This document shows positions 40,001-55,000 of a stretch of 64,000 bases of DNA, piece by piece. The notes under the pieces are model-generated. The model saw nothing but the letters and a program-made list of their open reading frames with translations. It was not told the origin of the DNA and did not search any database. Source of the DNA: Aurelia coerulea (lineage: Eukaryota; Cnidaria; Scyphozoa; Semaeostomeae; Ulmaridae); NCBI GenBank assembly GCA_039566865.1, contig CM076960.1, forward strand, positions 3,100,001-3,164,000, read 5' to 3'. Within the stretch, counting starts at the first letter, position 1; every line of letters starts with the position of its first letter. The translations under genes were made by a program, and so were the position numbers.

Positions 40001-43000
40001 TAACAGTAAATTAGTTAATCCTTAGTGAAAGCAACAAAATAGTACCTACGTACAAAGATAGACGTTTTATCGCCAACTGTTCTCATGGTACTCTTATTCA
40101 TAAGACTGGTATTCAGGCCAAGTTCCTTGAAACTCTGCTTTGAGCTTCGAGTTTCCGTTGGTCAGCATCAATGAATCAAATTTGCAATTTGAGTTTGCTG
40201 CTCAAATTCTTATGGAGTTGTATTTTGTTGCATACTTTGTACATGACTGTGTATATCAGCCTCGTTCCAAAGGGGATTATTTATGATTATTTATGATTTT
40301 GAAAGTTTTCATTATTCGTGAAATTTGATTCAGATTTTTTGTAGAATAGCTACAAAGTAAATTGTGTGATATTTTCCAGTCATTTGTCTTCCTCAAAACT
40401 TTTGTTTCAAAGTGTTTAAACATGCCAAAATTAAAACTAATGATGTGAAATTTCTGTTTCAGTCAACCAATCTTGGATCAAGGTCATTCAACACTCCAGG
40501 TAATTTCATTTTAAAAGAAATACTTGTAAACAAACCATATCGGTTAAAAGAGAGATCCAAGGACCACCAAAAACATGTTGTTCCACAAGATTCAGTACTA
40601 GGTCCTTTCCTATCACCTTGGGGCTGGGTCACGTAACTGTAAATAAACCTGTTATCTCTATAATCTATATTGTTTCCCACGCGCGACCATCGTGTTTTGC
40701 ACAAATTTTAGTGGATGGGGTGCATCCAAGTTAAATGTACTCTTGGAAATCCATCCATATCTCTGTAATCTTACAACATATGAATATTTTTTTTATTTCT
40801 CTACAAAATTCAAAAGTCCATCTTCAAAATAACACTACATTTTACAATGCTTGCAAGAATCAAGTTCCGCTCGCTAAGCTCTTTTGAATGATATCTAGTT
40901 CGCATTATTTTGGAAAATAATCGTAGCTCTATGGCAAAAACAGTTTTACTCTGCATAGTTTTTGGTTGTACTTTACTGCACCATAAATTACGAAAGTTAA
41001 AGCCTCAATAAGATGATGGAATTACATTTGTTCAAATTGGTTGCATTGCTTTTTCTGTACAATTTTTCAAACAGTGGATGCATTTTTGACACGCCTCATC
41101 TGGTAGTTGCAATACAATATGATTTTTTAAATATTTTATACTATCCGTAGACTAATGTTCTACTATGTTTTTGTAGGGAGTGCAGTTCCTCATGAAACGT
41201 CAATGAATGCCAGCGTTTTTAGCCCCAGACAAGACGTGATGCCGCAATCTCCTGCACAGCTTGATCCGTTTTACACCCAAGGGTGAGTAAAGGGCAGAAA
41301 ATTGCTCATTGCTCCTTACAACTCTTTTTCTTTACATCAGTAAGCTGGAAAGAACCTAAGGCCTAAAATGCTCTAATTTACAGAAGAACCTAATCCATTA
41401 CAGAAGAACCTAATCATCCTGAAATTCAAGGAAGTTTCTTACCTTAAAAAAGTTAAATATAAACTACTGGTTGGTAATAAATATGTGATAAAATGTTTTA
41501 AGAAATTTAGCCAAATACTGAAGTTGACTTAATTAATTGCAAAAGTTCCTGATGCCTTCCTGTGGAACTTTAAATTTTGACACTAGTATAGGATTTTAGT
41601 TGTGAAAAGATATTTTTTTTCCTTTTAGAGAAACACTAACGAGCAATGATGTTTTGGACGAGACCTGGGTCACAATCTTTGGGTAAGTTCTCCTTGTTCT
41701 GTACTTTTTCTACAGGGTGTCTCAAAAAAAGATTCTCGCCAAAGTTTTATATGATGTTGCTCTTCAGATGTTCAAATAACGTTTGCTGCCATCCCCGTAA
41801 AAAATCCGTTGAAAAATAATGGAGTTATGACTTTCAGAAGACCAAATTTGCCTGATGACTGAAACCAGTGGTCGGCCATTTTGTCTTACTATTTCATGAA
41901 TGGGAAATGAAACAGCAGCCTCCAATGTATTTGTCACTGCAAAATAGTAAGACAAAATGGCCGACTGCTGGTTTCAGTCATCAGGCAAATTTGGTCTTCT
42001 GAAGGTCATAGCTCCATCATTTTTCAACAAATTTTTACGGGGATTGCAGCAAACTTTACTTGAAAATCTGAAGAGCAACATCATATAAAATTTCGGTGAG
42101 AATTTTTCCGTTTTGTCACAATCTTCAGGCAAACGAGCCATAATTTTTTTGGGACACCTGTATCTTTACAACATCATAATTGCTGCCTCGATAGCAAGGG
42201 CACATTTTGTAAACGAAAGATGTAGGTTTCCTAGGAGACAAAGCGATTTGCCTTTCTGAAGAACAGATTTCACACCTCTGAGTGCACGATCAAAATCAAA
42301 TTAAAACCAAATCAAATCAATTCAAATCAAATAAAAACCAAATCAAATCAAATCAAGTAGAATCATATCAATCAAATAAAAATAAACAGAGAAAGCAAAA
42401 CATCATGGTCGGTTGCGTTGAAGGTATGAAGTCTATTCTCGAGGCAGCATAGGTTCCAAATCTTTATCTAGGCGTAAAAAGGTGGGTGTAAAATTCAATG
42501 ACCTATTTTTTCTGATTGAATGGCTTGAAAGAAACTTTAGATACTTATCTATAAATCTACCGTTGGACTTTTCAGAAATTTTGAATATTTTTGGAAATTA
42601 CAGCGTATCTTACATTTCAACTCATTGGAGGATGTGACGTTATCAAATTTCTAAATCATAAACCAGAAAAGTGACATACTTTTGCTTGATACCATACCGT
42701 AGACATCCAGAAACTATGGCATTCTTTGAAATTATTTCATGTTGCTTCAGACATTTTAGAAAATACGATGGTTTTAAGTTTTTTTGAAAATTTTTCTTGA
42801 ATTCTTCAAAAAGTAGAAAAACACTCTAATTCTGAAAATATTGAAGATTTCAGAAAAGTCCAATGGTAGAATTATTGAGAAATAGCTGAAGTTTCTTTGA
42901 AGCCATTCAGTTCAAAGAAATAAGTAACTGAATTTTACACCAGCCTTTTTAAAGATTTGGAACCTATGCTGCTCTTGCTTGCCTCCATGGTTCGAATATT

Positions 43001-46000
43001 TCTTGCACTTGCTGTGGAGCAGAGTCTTGGAGACCTTTCAATGCTTTTATGGGCATTGCTGAAACTTTCAATGCAGTTCTTATGATCATTTCAACAACAA
43101 ACGTTGTCAAGGAATGCTTATATTGTTTCAAGTGACATCGTACCAAAAAATATGTCTTAACCAATTACTAGTTAAGTGTAGAAATCAAGTGAGTTATCAA
43201 GCGATATCTTTTATCCAAATCAACTAACACCTGTCCGATTCTGATCGAAACAAAGGGAAAGACATCACAAATAATGCAGTTTTACAGTACACTTTATCAT
43301 TTCAAAAAATATTTATTATTTACAATTTTACATTACAAATTACCATATATTAAGAAAGCTAGTTACTTTTAATACTTTAAAATACTATAATACTTCAAAT
43401 TTCTTATTCTACGAATGAGGATCTCACTGATAAACAAATGATTCATGGATATATGTTTTTTGATCTGGGGACCTTTTCCTTTATAATTGTGAAAGGTAAG
43501 ATTTTCTGGGCGTAAACCATCCATGTACACCTGTTGGCTGGTAAAAGGTATTGTTTTGCTTTCGAGAATCTCGTTCTTTTAGTATATCAGTAAGATCCTC
43601 CTTGAGTTCGTCAAACGCGCACTATTGGTTTATTGATTAACTGAACTACCGGGTATCCCAAAATGATGTATTTTCGTTTGATTGCTTATATGTCCATAGC
43701 CGATGAACCGATTTTCAAAAACTGGTAAAACCACAACCAACATCTTAACATCCAATTTAGCCTTTAGGCAATCAAATAAAATTTTTCAAAATCCATTCAT
43801 TGGTTATGGACATACAAGCAATCAAACAATAATACATCATTTTGGGACACCCGGTAAATTCAAGCCTTAACGCTCTTTTAAGGGTGGCTACTGGCAGCAT
43901 TCAATCTTTGAATGGTGCTACTTTCAAGTATGGTTCACACTAGATGGTTGAAGTCGTTGGAGTCGTTGCGGTGGCTGGTACAAACTACTATAACGATCTA
44001 AAAGACTAAATGTGAACGGCGAAAAAACTCCCCAACAACCAAGGCGACACCAACGACCGAGCTCTACCGTTCACATTCAATCTTCGGGTCTTTTTGAGTC
44101 GTTTGTTTTCAATGACCCCAGCGACTCAATCAACTGCAACCACCAAGTGTGAACCAGACTTAATTCAGGCATGTGTTCTCTTTATTGTTTTATTCGCTGC
44201 CAACCGGATATACAGTGCCTCGTTTTCCTATTCTAGGCCCTCCCATGAAATTTCGTTTCATGGCGACGAGACTCGTGGCTACTCTCCTTAGGGTCTGAAA
44301 CCTTTTCGTTGGAATGGCAGCCTTTTTAGCTCGCTTTTTCTCCGCTGTTTTATCTGTGCTTATGGCAAGCCTGACACGTTTCAGAACTGCATGACAGTTT
44401 GCCGAAGTTCTCTCGCTAATTTTGGTGTCTTCATCAGCACTTTCTATTCGTTTTCGTTTCTCTGGTCGTTTAGACTCGTTTGAAACTACACAGCCTCTCT
44501 CAGTGAGACTGAATTTATGACCTATGGCATATTTAGTCTCAGCCTGTACTTTAAAAGCCTCAAATTCGTTTTTCGGAAATTTTGTTTGTTTCTTTTCGAT
44601 TTTGTCGAACGAACTGTTGTAAATAAAGCCAAAAGGCTGTCTACGAAGACCTTCGTTGACTTTATCGTTTGCGTTTCTATCATTAGCAATTTGTAAATTA
44701 CCGAAAATACTGCCGTGATTTGCCGTGGAGCTATCGTTTGGCTCTTCAGGGTTCAGGGCAGTTGCTCGGCTACTTTCGTTTGCCGAGAGTGTTTCGTTCT
44801 TTTTATCGGTAAACGAATAATTTTCAGCGAATATTGTCTCATCAGCTGAATCGGGGCAGGGAATCTCGATTATTTCGTTGCCGAAATTGGCTTGGCTATT
44901 TTTATTTGGCGAGATCGTCTCGTTACTGTGTTCGGTGAACGAGATGTCCTCAAGACTATGTTCGGTGCACGAGGTATGCTCATTAGTTGAACTGAGGCTT
45001 TGTACCTCCTCTACTTCGTTAACGAAACTGGCATGGTTGTTATCGTTATGCGAATATACGTCGGTCTTATACCCGGTGAAGGGGATATCCTCTTCGTCAG
45101 AGGAACTATCGCTTGTGTCATCCTCAGGTTCATACAACACAATCCTTCCTACTTTCGAAGGCTGATACTCGGAATCCTCCTCGAAGGAATCCTCATTACC
45201 TCGTTTTCGTTTCACCGACTTATTCTCGGCTTTTGGAACGTATTTTTCATGATCATAACCGATCAGGCGGATTTCCTCGTTAATGATCTCATCAAATTTT
45301 AAAGCACCCAACCTGAATAAAGGTATTACTTCTCGTAGAGAGAGTTTGTAATGTTCTCTTGGTTTCAGCTGACATTTGGGAATGCTTGTGTTCAGTTTTT
45401 TCTTCAGCTTGTTAAGATTTCTCGCAAACTCCGTCATGTCGAAAGACTTCAGCATGTGAAAGAGCTTGATGTTGCTCTCGAAGTCTGTTTGTAGATGGTT
45501 CTGGAAATGAAAGTGAATTTAACCTTACTAAAACCGTTCCAGTTAGAAATTAAAATTAGGAAGTAGAAAATGAATTGAATGAAATGTTATCTGCCATTAG
45601 TTTTTGCACAATAGTAGTTCCACAATTCGCATCTCTTGTAAGTCAAATCAATCAATCAATCATTCATTCATTCAATCACATGTGTCGTCTTTGATTTGAT
45701 TGCTTAATTTAATGGTCCCTCCAATTATATAGATTTATTACAATTCATTAAATTATTTATTTATCAGATATATTTTCGATTGTTCCTCAACTATATTTTG
45801 ACCAATATCCCGCTATCAAAAGCCAGAAATTGCAGCCATAGTGCTAATTTTCTCTGTGCAATATTCAGTTTCAATGAATTGGATCTTGAGAACACTGCTG
45901 AATGTACGAAAGGGCTGAATGTACCACTAACCTTAGCCACCGTAGCAATACTGAAGAAGAACACATCTAATGACGTCATTATGTTTTTTATAAGTTTGAC

Positions 46001-49000
46001 GAGCTTTCTCAAAGTTGATGCAGTATCTTCGTTGTCAACCTAAGGAGAATTGAATGAAGGAACATCTTTAAAGAAAATATTTAACATCTTTGTTGAGTTG
46101 CAATTAAGATTTAAGAGAGTTTATCACAATGCCTGCAGAAGAATATTCATGGCAGAGACATGAAGTTTAAAGGTCGAACATTGCAGCGTATTTTGCGAGA
46201 TTTGCACATTTGTTCTTTGCTACTCTCCACTCATCAGGGATACGAAGTACTCAGTCGTTTTGGTGTCAGCAAAACTGTTGGTGCTGTATTAGATCTAGTG
46301 TCATCGAAAGGGGCTTAAAGGGGCTCCGTCGTCAAACAGTAAACAAATCCGTAAACTCGCACGTGTCGGGGATTATCCATTGTTCATCCATTGTTCTCTG
46401 CAGTTTGTTTGGTGGATTCACCCAAGCCACCAAAAAGCGACCGTTAAAAATCCACTTATATCCGAGCAATCGTAGAAGATATGAATGTTTGGTTTGTTCC
46501 TTAGTGAAGTACAAGGATTAATGCCCAAACAGCAACTTCCATTTTGAAATAAATAGGAAAATCCTGTGTGATATTACCTTTCAAAAAATGCAAAAATCAT
46601 CGTTTTGTTTACATTTTGACGACGGAGCCCCTTTGAAGGGTTTGTGCAAGGTTAAGAGCTTGCATTTGCAAAGAGCAGCAAAATTTATTCAAATCGATGT
46701 CCCACAGGTGCTGTGAACAATTTATAGCCAAAGGAACAATGCTGTGTCTAAATATTTTGTTGTTTTACATAGAGAAGCCTATATACTATTGCACCTCCCC
46801 CTTTAAATTGAATGTGTTTGTGTGTCATCTTATTTCATTTCGAAAAAAGCTTTTTACAAATGAATAGCTTTTAGATATATAGAATAGGAGAAGCTAATCA
46901 ATTTCGAAAATATTACAATATTATTATTATTTATCATATAAATGACTTACCATCGCATAAATCTCCATCAGCAATTCCAGACAAGCGTTCGTTTGGTGTT
47001 TGATCTAAAATTAAGATATTAAATCTCTAATTTGCACATGCAGCCAAACATGGAGAGAAAGCTGCAAAATTATTCAGTGTCACAGAATATATCGACTGCC
47101 ACTAGTTGATGAAAAAGAACCCTTGTCATCATGTGAAGATGTAAACTTATTTTTTCAAGAAACTGTTAGTAAGAAGCCGATGCCTCAGTTCACTAAAGGA
47201 CTGAGTCTTGAGTGTTGGGAAAATGTTATCGAGAAGCTTTTGTCAGTTATTGTTGTAAATCCAGAGCATGGTTTTGCTTGTTCCTCGTGCTTCTTTACTT
47301 GGTACTACTCGAATATGGTCCAGATCCAGACAGAGGAAGGTTTCCGAAAATATCCTTTGTAATGTACGCGAATGCACAGGAAATGCCCCACCGATGTAAG
47401 CAACAAGAATGCTATGAAACATCCAAGAAACCCTCAGAAACTTTGAGTAGTCAAAAGTGAGAATTTTAAGAAACTTTTCCATACTAAATCAGCTTGATAT
47501 GAAAGTGCGTGTATGTTTATGATGAGGAATGGTGATAAATTTGTTCAAGCAAGCTGTGGGAAAACGATTTGTAAAAGTAAACAGTGTAATTTTTTCTAAC
47601 CTAGGGTTAGGGTTACGAAAATGCTCACCTGTCTGAAGGAGAATTTCCTGTATGAGGCATCACATAATTTTCCAAGAACTCTCTTCGACGGGCCGTTGAT
47701 ATATGTCAGATGTTTTATGATGGCCAAGAGAATATCTGTCGTAAAAAGTAAAAATTACGTTGAATTAACCTTAAAGACATTTCAAAATGTTGATCCAGGA
47801 TCTACTTTTGCAACTTTGGAATTTTCATCAAGGAATAATGATCTGGAAAATTTTACTCACCGGTATTGCCCACCAAGTCTTCATATTTCATGCCCAATAT
47901 ACTTGGCTTCGTTTTTGGCTGGTTTTCGTTTGAAACCTGGCGATAAATGAGACAAATTTTGCTCAAGGATCCTTACTTGAAATCTAAACATCGCTAGGAT
48001 ACAACGTCGTTCCTAAGGGTATCTGTTGTTGTCAATTGGAGGCTATAACTCAGTAGGTACAACAGATACTTGATGAAGAGCAAAGCTCGCCACGTTGTTA
48101 TTTATAACTTTCTCAGCAGGTTGTCGTTTTTTTAAAGAATACTTGATTACAACAGATACAGGCAAGACCTCAATGTAGGCGTTGCAGTTCACAGAAAGCC
48201 TTCATTGTCACAGGGTACGAGGTTGCACTAGGATATTTACAGAGCCTTAAACCTCGTTCCTATGTAGTATTCTGTTCACAGACATGAAGGAAAGTAAAGA
48301 TACCGTAAAAGCTCTATTTAGCCCCTTCTTTCAAGCCCCACTCTCTAATAAGCCCCCTCTCTATCAAGCCCCCCAATTATATCAAATGCAAGAGGCTACT
48401 GAAAGATTTTTCATTTATAAAGCTAAACAAGTTTGCAAGTTACTTTTGATTTGGTTTTGGATAAGAATTGTGTTGAATCTTGAGCAACAAGATACATACA
48501 GATTGGGTGATTTGAATGGCCTAAGCTACTCTCACTCATCGTGTTTATTCAGTTTGCAATTGACATTTAATGACAACTTACTTGTGTTCTACTTTGTCAT
48601 TCCCTAATGTCGCAATTACTTTCTGAATCACATTTTCCAATCCAAATACAGACAGCACCGAAGCTTGCCCGCCATTCCTTTCAAACCTTCGCTGTCGATG
48701 CTTTCGCTCCTCCGCAAGTAATGTATCCTATTGCTCATGGTCGAATTTGTTGTTTGACTCGTAAAATTGTTTGTTAACTCCACACAAAGACGGGGGACTA
48801 AAAGGCTATCATTTATACCCTTGTTTTTTGACTCTGTGAATAAGCCCTCTCTGTAATAATCGCCCCCTCCCCCCCTCTGGATTCTCCAAAGTTAGATAAG
48901 CACCCTTGGGGCTTAATAGAGCTTTTACGGTACTTTTACTGTGAAATGAAAATTTTAAAAGAAGAGTAGGCCCAAATCGAGGCTAGGACCTCAGTTTCAA

Positions 49001-52000
49001 TTGTTCTCCATGGAAACTCGTCATAGCAACTGTAACTATCTTTAGGCCCGTTTGCGCTCTCAAGATTTAGGCCCACTGAAATTGACGAAGTCTTGCGTCC
49101 TTCGAGAACCTTTACCGGTTGTCGAGATTCGGTTGTCGAGATTCACTCATAACGTCTAGTTCATTTGCACTGAAGGTTTAGGACGAAATGTTTCAGACTG
49201 TTTCAATGAATTATCGTGAAAATGTGAACAAGACTCATGTTTAAGGCAAGTTAGTTCAGGGCTAGCCCTGCTGCTAGAGTACTGGCCTAAAGGCGAAACA
49301 AGTCCGTTAAACCCATCCTATTTACATTAAACGCCATTCTTATCAACAACTGAAAGATTTCCAACCATATTCAAGGTTATATAAACATTAAAGGTACATG
49401 AAAATCGTTTGTTTTGGGTAAAGCAGGCTCGTCAATATTTCAGGAAACAAAAGTTTGAAGAAACAGCGTCGTTGCTGTGATTCGAAAGATGAACTTACCG
49501 TTGCTTCGAAGCCCGCATTCGTCGATAACGTCGCACTTGTCTCGTAATTCGACATTTCGATTGATTGAATTATCCTCGCTGTCAAAATTTCGGCGTTTTC
49601 AGCAAAGAAATACTTCGTAATTCGTTGAAATTCACGTTGAAAAGCTGCGATGTAAACTTGCGTCTGATCTCTGAGTTGAGTAAATCGCAACAGGATCATC
49701 AACGGTTTTTCGCGACATTCGAAACTTGATTTGACGTAACATTCGAAAGATTGCGGCGTTACTAGGACACAACGAAACATGGTTTGTGGCGGGAATTTTG
49801 AAAATGTTGTGAAGTCTGCTCAACATCTTGTCATTTTCGTGGTCTTGTTTAGGGCACCTGCCAGCGTTCTGTTGAATGAACCAGCTTTCGAAGAAACTTT
49901 GGTGCACATTTGTGGTAAGATTCACAGGCAGCTAAACTTCGCGCTTCACCCTCATATTTTTGCAAGAGAAGTAAGCTTAGTGTATGATTTTGTTTATCAT
50001 CAGTACACCAGTTTCGTACCAACTACACTTCGAAAAAGGAAGGAAAACGATTGTTTGGCAAAAAGAGATAATTTTTTCCGATGTCCATAGCTTAGAATTA
50101 TATATATTTCCTTAGAATTTCGTAAAAGAATTCCTGCACGAATTAACCAACGACCTAATGTGCAGAGAAAATGTTTGAAGTAAATTTGAACCATTGCAAT
50201 CAGGCAACTTTTACTCTACAAGTTCTCTTTCATACTGCATTTTTCGATCAACATTTCACTTTAATTTTTCTCTTTCTTTGCAGTTTTCCGCCTTCATTGG
50301 TTGGATATATCTTGGAACAATTTTCGCAATATGGAACTATCGAACGGAAAGAGGTACGGTGTATTTTCTAAGTAGAGGTTACAGTTTGTAGTTCCAATGC
50401 AAAATAAGATTTCGCGCTTAAAACAGAGCTGAATGCAACTTATTTAAAGAGTTTCTACGGAGTACGATATGCCATATCAATCTTTGGCCATATTGAATGG
50501 ATTTAAATGAAGGCAGTGACATGGTATTGATAATGATGAGGATACTACAGAGATTTTTTTAATCAATCTAAGATCTAAAAAGCAACAAGCAAATGCAAGA
50601 TACTGTGGCATTTGTAGCGAAGAAAGACGCGAGGTCACCGGGTCCTCGCTACAAATGCCACTTACAATGTTCTAAGAAATATCAATACAAGAAATATAAG
50701 AAACAGAGATAGTTGATTGGTCATGTAAAATTACGAAAGAAAAACTCTACGAAAATAACTAAGATCGTTGATATAACCAAATGAAAAGCGACCGAGACAA
50801 TAGTTTGCACATGTCATGAGGGGAGAGAACGACCGTCCCTGTAAAAAGTTGACTTCCATTCAAACAAAATCAACGAAGAGGTTGAAAAGTGCCTTCTATC
50901 CTAGCAAGGACGATACCGAGTGCACCAAAATAAACTATGCACGTTTGACAGGCCACAAGAAATCGTACACTGGACCGATTTTAAAGATTTATGACTTAAT
51001 CTTTAGCAGAAAGCCTGAATTAGATTCTAGGACTTTTAGCAAGTTTCTCCGTTTTCAGTCTTTAGATCTAGAAGCGAGTTTCTTAAAATTTTCGTTTTCG
51101 AAAACATTGAAAACGATCAAGGAAGCGTCGATCAAATTTTAAAAGACTCAACATGAATGAACAAAGAGAAAACGTTTTCAGGGTGATCTGAGGATTTAGT
51201 ATCAACTCTCGCACAGCAGATTACAATTAATCGATTTCTAGCTCCCAAATCACCACGAACAAGCTCTCTCTTTGTCCATTCATGTCGATTCTTTAGAAAA
51301 CTTGATCGATGTTTTTTTATCGTTTTCAGTGTTTTCGAAAGCTAAAATTTTAAGAAACTCGCTTCTAGCTCTAAAAACTGAAAAAGAAATATTTGCAAAA
51401 ATTCCCAGTATCTAACTCAGGCTTTCTGCTAAAGATTAAGTCATAAATCTTCAAAATCGGTCCAGTGTACGATTTGTCGTGGCCTGCCAAAAGTGCATAG
51501 TTTATTTTGGCGCACCCGGTATTGGCGAGTAAAGTCAGTGAAGGTCAATTCTTGTCCGACATCTTCAAGAAAACAGTATGGACAGTAGCACAGTCAATGA
51601 TTGTCAGTTGCTTTCAAATCTGGAAGCGGCTAACTGGTGTTATTATTGTTATAAAAGTACGTGGAAAGGTCATACGGTAAGAACCCGCAAAATAGAAACC
51701 ACTTTATAAGAAACTTCTCAGCCTGATTTTAGGAAGGTTTCTTACAGGAGGATCCCAAATATATTCATATTTAAGAATCTTTGTTAAAATCAAATGCGAA
51801 ACATTTTGTAGAGATTTCATGCAAAATCATCTTCGTCAATACTTGGCTAGCCTGCGTGCACTGCGCGCAGGCTATACTTGGCATGTATGCTATGGTTGAG
51901 TAAATTTAGAGAGAATGCTAGGTAACTCAAAGGGGCGACTCAAAGGGATGTCCCCCCTGTTCGAAAAATGACTCCAGCAAATCTATTTGCGCTGCAATAA

Positions 52001-55000
52001 TCAAAATCTGTGTGCAAAAGGAAGAAGGGGACGTCCCCGTAAAGCGTGGATGAAGAACATAATGGAATGGACGAAGTTAAACTTTGAGCAATGCATAAGA
52101 GGAGCTGAAGACCGTGACTACTGGAGAGGATTAACGACGAATCTTCCAGATGAAGCTGTCACCGAATGATGATGCTAGGTAACAAGAAAATACTGTTCGA
52201 TAGTGTTTGCTCTGGGTTTTCTTGAAAGAAATAAGTTGAAATCATTGAATGTCTCTTAACCATATGATAAGAAACCTTTCAGCCAGATTAATGCCCTTTT
52301 TGATAAGAACTAAACAAGCGGTTTGGAGAAAACTGGTTTCTATTTGGCGGGTTCTTACTGTATGCGTATGCTGTTTTTCAGTCTTTTCCGTAGGCATCGA
52401 TTGGAAACATTGTATTTTATTGGCTTGGCGAGCTTAATTTCTTTTTCTTTCTTGCTTCAGATATCGAATAATGTCAACTGGATTTACGTCCAATTTCAAA
52501 CGAAACTGCAAGCGAAAAAGGTGATATGATTTTTACTTGTATTATATTTTCTTATGCGCATACTAACCGGTTTTGTGTTGTGCAGGAAAATATCAAGTCC
52601 GCTGTCTTAAAAGTACAGACCTTGGTTGCGAGGTCTGTGCAATAAGACCGAGGGTTTTATATTTTCCTGTACAACTACAAAACCGGTTAATATGAGTTTT
52701 ATTACCTGATAGCTTCTAATTTTGACTTCTATTACTTAATCAAACGCATTTTGCAACTGTTATGTCGCTTGAATTTATTGTAAATCTCACAGGCCTAAAT
52801 CAGTTGCTGTGGTGACAAAAACGCGCCCTTGCGTCGTATTATACAAAGCTACGGGAACACCGTGGGAAATGTGTGCTTAGCCAATGGGATTGGCGGGATT
52901 CTTGTACTGCCTCGTTTTTGAAACGTTAGTCAGGTAATGATATATTGTATTGCTGGATTTTCACAATCCCCATTTATGCAAAATTTATACCAATGAACAA
53001 GGACAGATAATGTTACAATAGGACTCGCTACTTTTTATTGACACCTAGATACAAAGCAATTTGTGATTGCAGACAAAGGGAATTCCATGCTCGGTTGGTC
53101 AAGACATAAACAAAAACAAAGCAAGCCGCAAAAATTGCCCTGAAACCCGGGTCGCTAGATAGGTCGTTGTGCATTCCAGAAATGGTTTTAAAGAGCAAAT
53201 ATTAGCACATATTGAAAGAAGAAGGATATATCTAAACTTCTGCCTCGGGTATTTTATTTTTTCGTACAGAAGCTGAGCAGTAAGTGTTTTAATTACAACT
53301 AAAAAGTACGAGAATTGAATCCCCTCCCAATTGGCTTCTGCACAAAAGAAATAAAATACCAAAGGCAGAAGTTTACATATATCCTTCTTCTTTCGACATG
53401 TGCTAATATTTGCTCTTAAAAACCATTTCTGGAATGCACAACGAGCGCGCTAGCGACTCGAGTTTCAGGGCATTTTTGCGGCTTGCTTTGTTTTTGTTTA
53501 TGTCTTGACCAACCGAGCATGGAATTCTCTTTGTCTGCAATCACAAATTGCTTTGTATCTAGGTGTCAATGAAAGATAGCGAGTTCTATTGTAACATTAT
53601 CTGTCCTTGTTATACCAATGACAACCTGCTTTTTAAGCAATCAAGTTATTTTGATAATTCAATTCATCTTTCTTTGTTATAGGCACTCAGTAAAAATGGC
53701 AAAATTTTGAATGGAAATATAATGATTGGAGTTTGTCAGTGTATTGATAAGGTGCGTTTACATTGATCATATGTAGAGTTTTAACATTTCTTCGGATGAG
53801 CATTAGAATTCCAAGCATGCAAATGTTTAGTTGTGAATGGCGACAGACCGAAGATGGGCTGTCATATGTATTCTAATTTCAGTTAGATAACCTTTCGCAG
53901 AATGGTAGATCTGAAACTTTTTGTTGGTGATATCCAACTGAAAATTTTTGTGGGTAATACAAATACCGTAAAGCTCTATTAAGCCCCCTCTCTAATAAGC
54001 CCCTCCCCTCTGAGCCAAAGTTTCAAATAAGCCCCCTTCTCTATTAAATCCCCCCCATTTTTATCAAATTCCAGAGGTTACCAAAGATTTCCCACTTTTG
54101 AGCAAAAATAAGTTTTCATGTTAATTTTGATTTTATTTCAGATCAAACTTTGTCGAAGTTATGTATTTGACTCGTAAAATTGTATGTCGAATCCGCAAAA
54201 GGACTAAAATGCTATCATATATATCCTTGTCATTTGAGTTTCTGAATAAGCCCCCCCTCTCTAATAAGCCCCCTCTCTATTAAGCCCCCTCTCTATTAAG
54301 CCCCCCTCTGGAGTGCCATAAATTAGATAAGCCCCCCCCGGGGGGCTTAATAGAGCTTTTACGGTAAGGGGTCTGTCTAAGTGCCAATGTTCTAGCTTTG
54401 TTCTTTAGACTTTGAAATAATTTTCTAGAAGTTCATTACCATGCGTTGTTCTCATTTCAGAAACTAATGGCAGGAAGAGAAGAAGATACGTCGTTCAACC
54501 GATCAGTTCTAGGAACGCCGTTAAATACTTCTACAAAACCATCAACACCAAAACCATCAACAATCAGACCATTAACTGCTGCTTATCAGGCGGCTGCTAG
54601 CCAGAACAAGGTATATTTCTATTTTTATATATTTTTTTATTTGTTATTTGTTATTTCTTGTTTTCTCTCTTCTCTCTTTTGAAAAAGTTACGTGCAGTCA
54701 ACATTATGTCTATAAACTTAATTTGAATAAACGATTGCGGTAAAGATAGTGGTATAACTTTTTCACGAAAACCCCTGGTCTTTGCATTAAATCCACCTTT
54801 TCTACAGGGTGTCCCAAAAAAATTGTGCCCCGTTTGTCTGAAGATTGCGACAAAACGGCAAATGATTCTCGCCAAACTTTTGCATGATGGTACTCTTCAG
54901 ATGTTCAATTAAAGTTTGCCACAATCCCCATGAAAATCTGTTGAAAATTGATGGAGGTATGACCTTCAGGAGACCAAATTTGCCCGATCACTGAAACCAG

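Noticed and set aside
49779..50090. 103-codon plus-strand ORF beginning MVCGGNFENVV
   Set aside because: It starts over the ATG of the nested minus-strand gene and runs into its 5' flank. No family resemblance and no splice partners.
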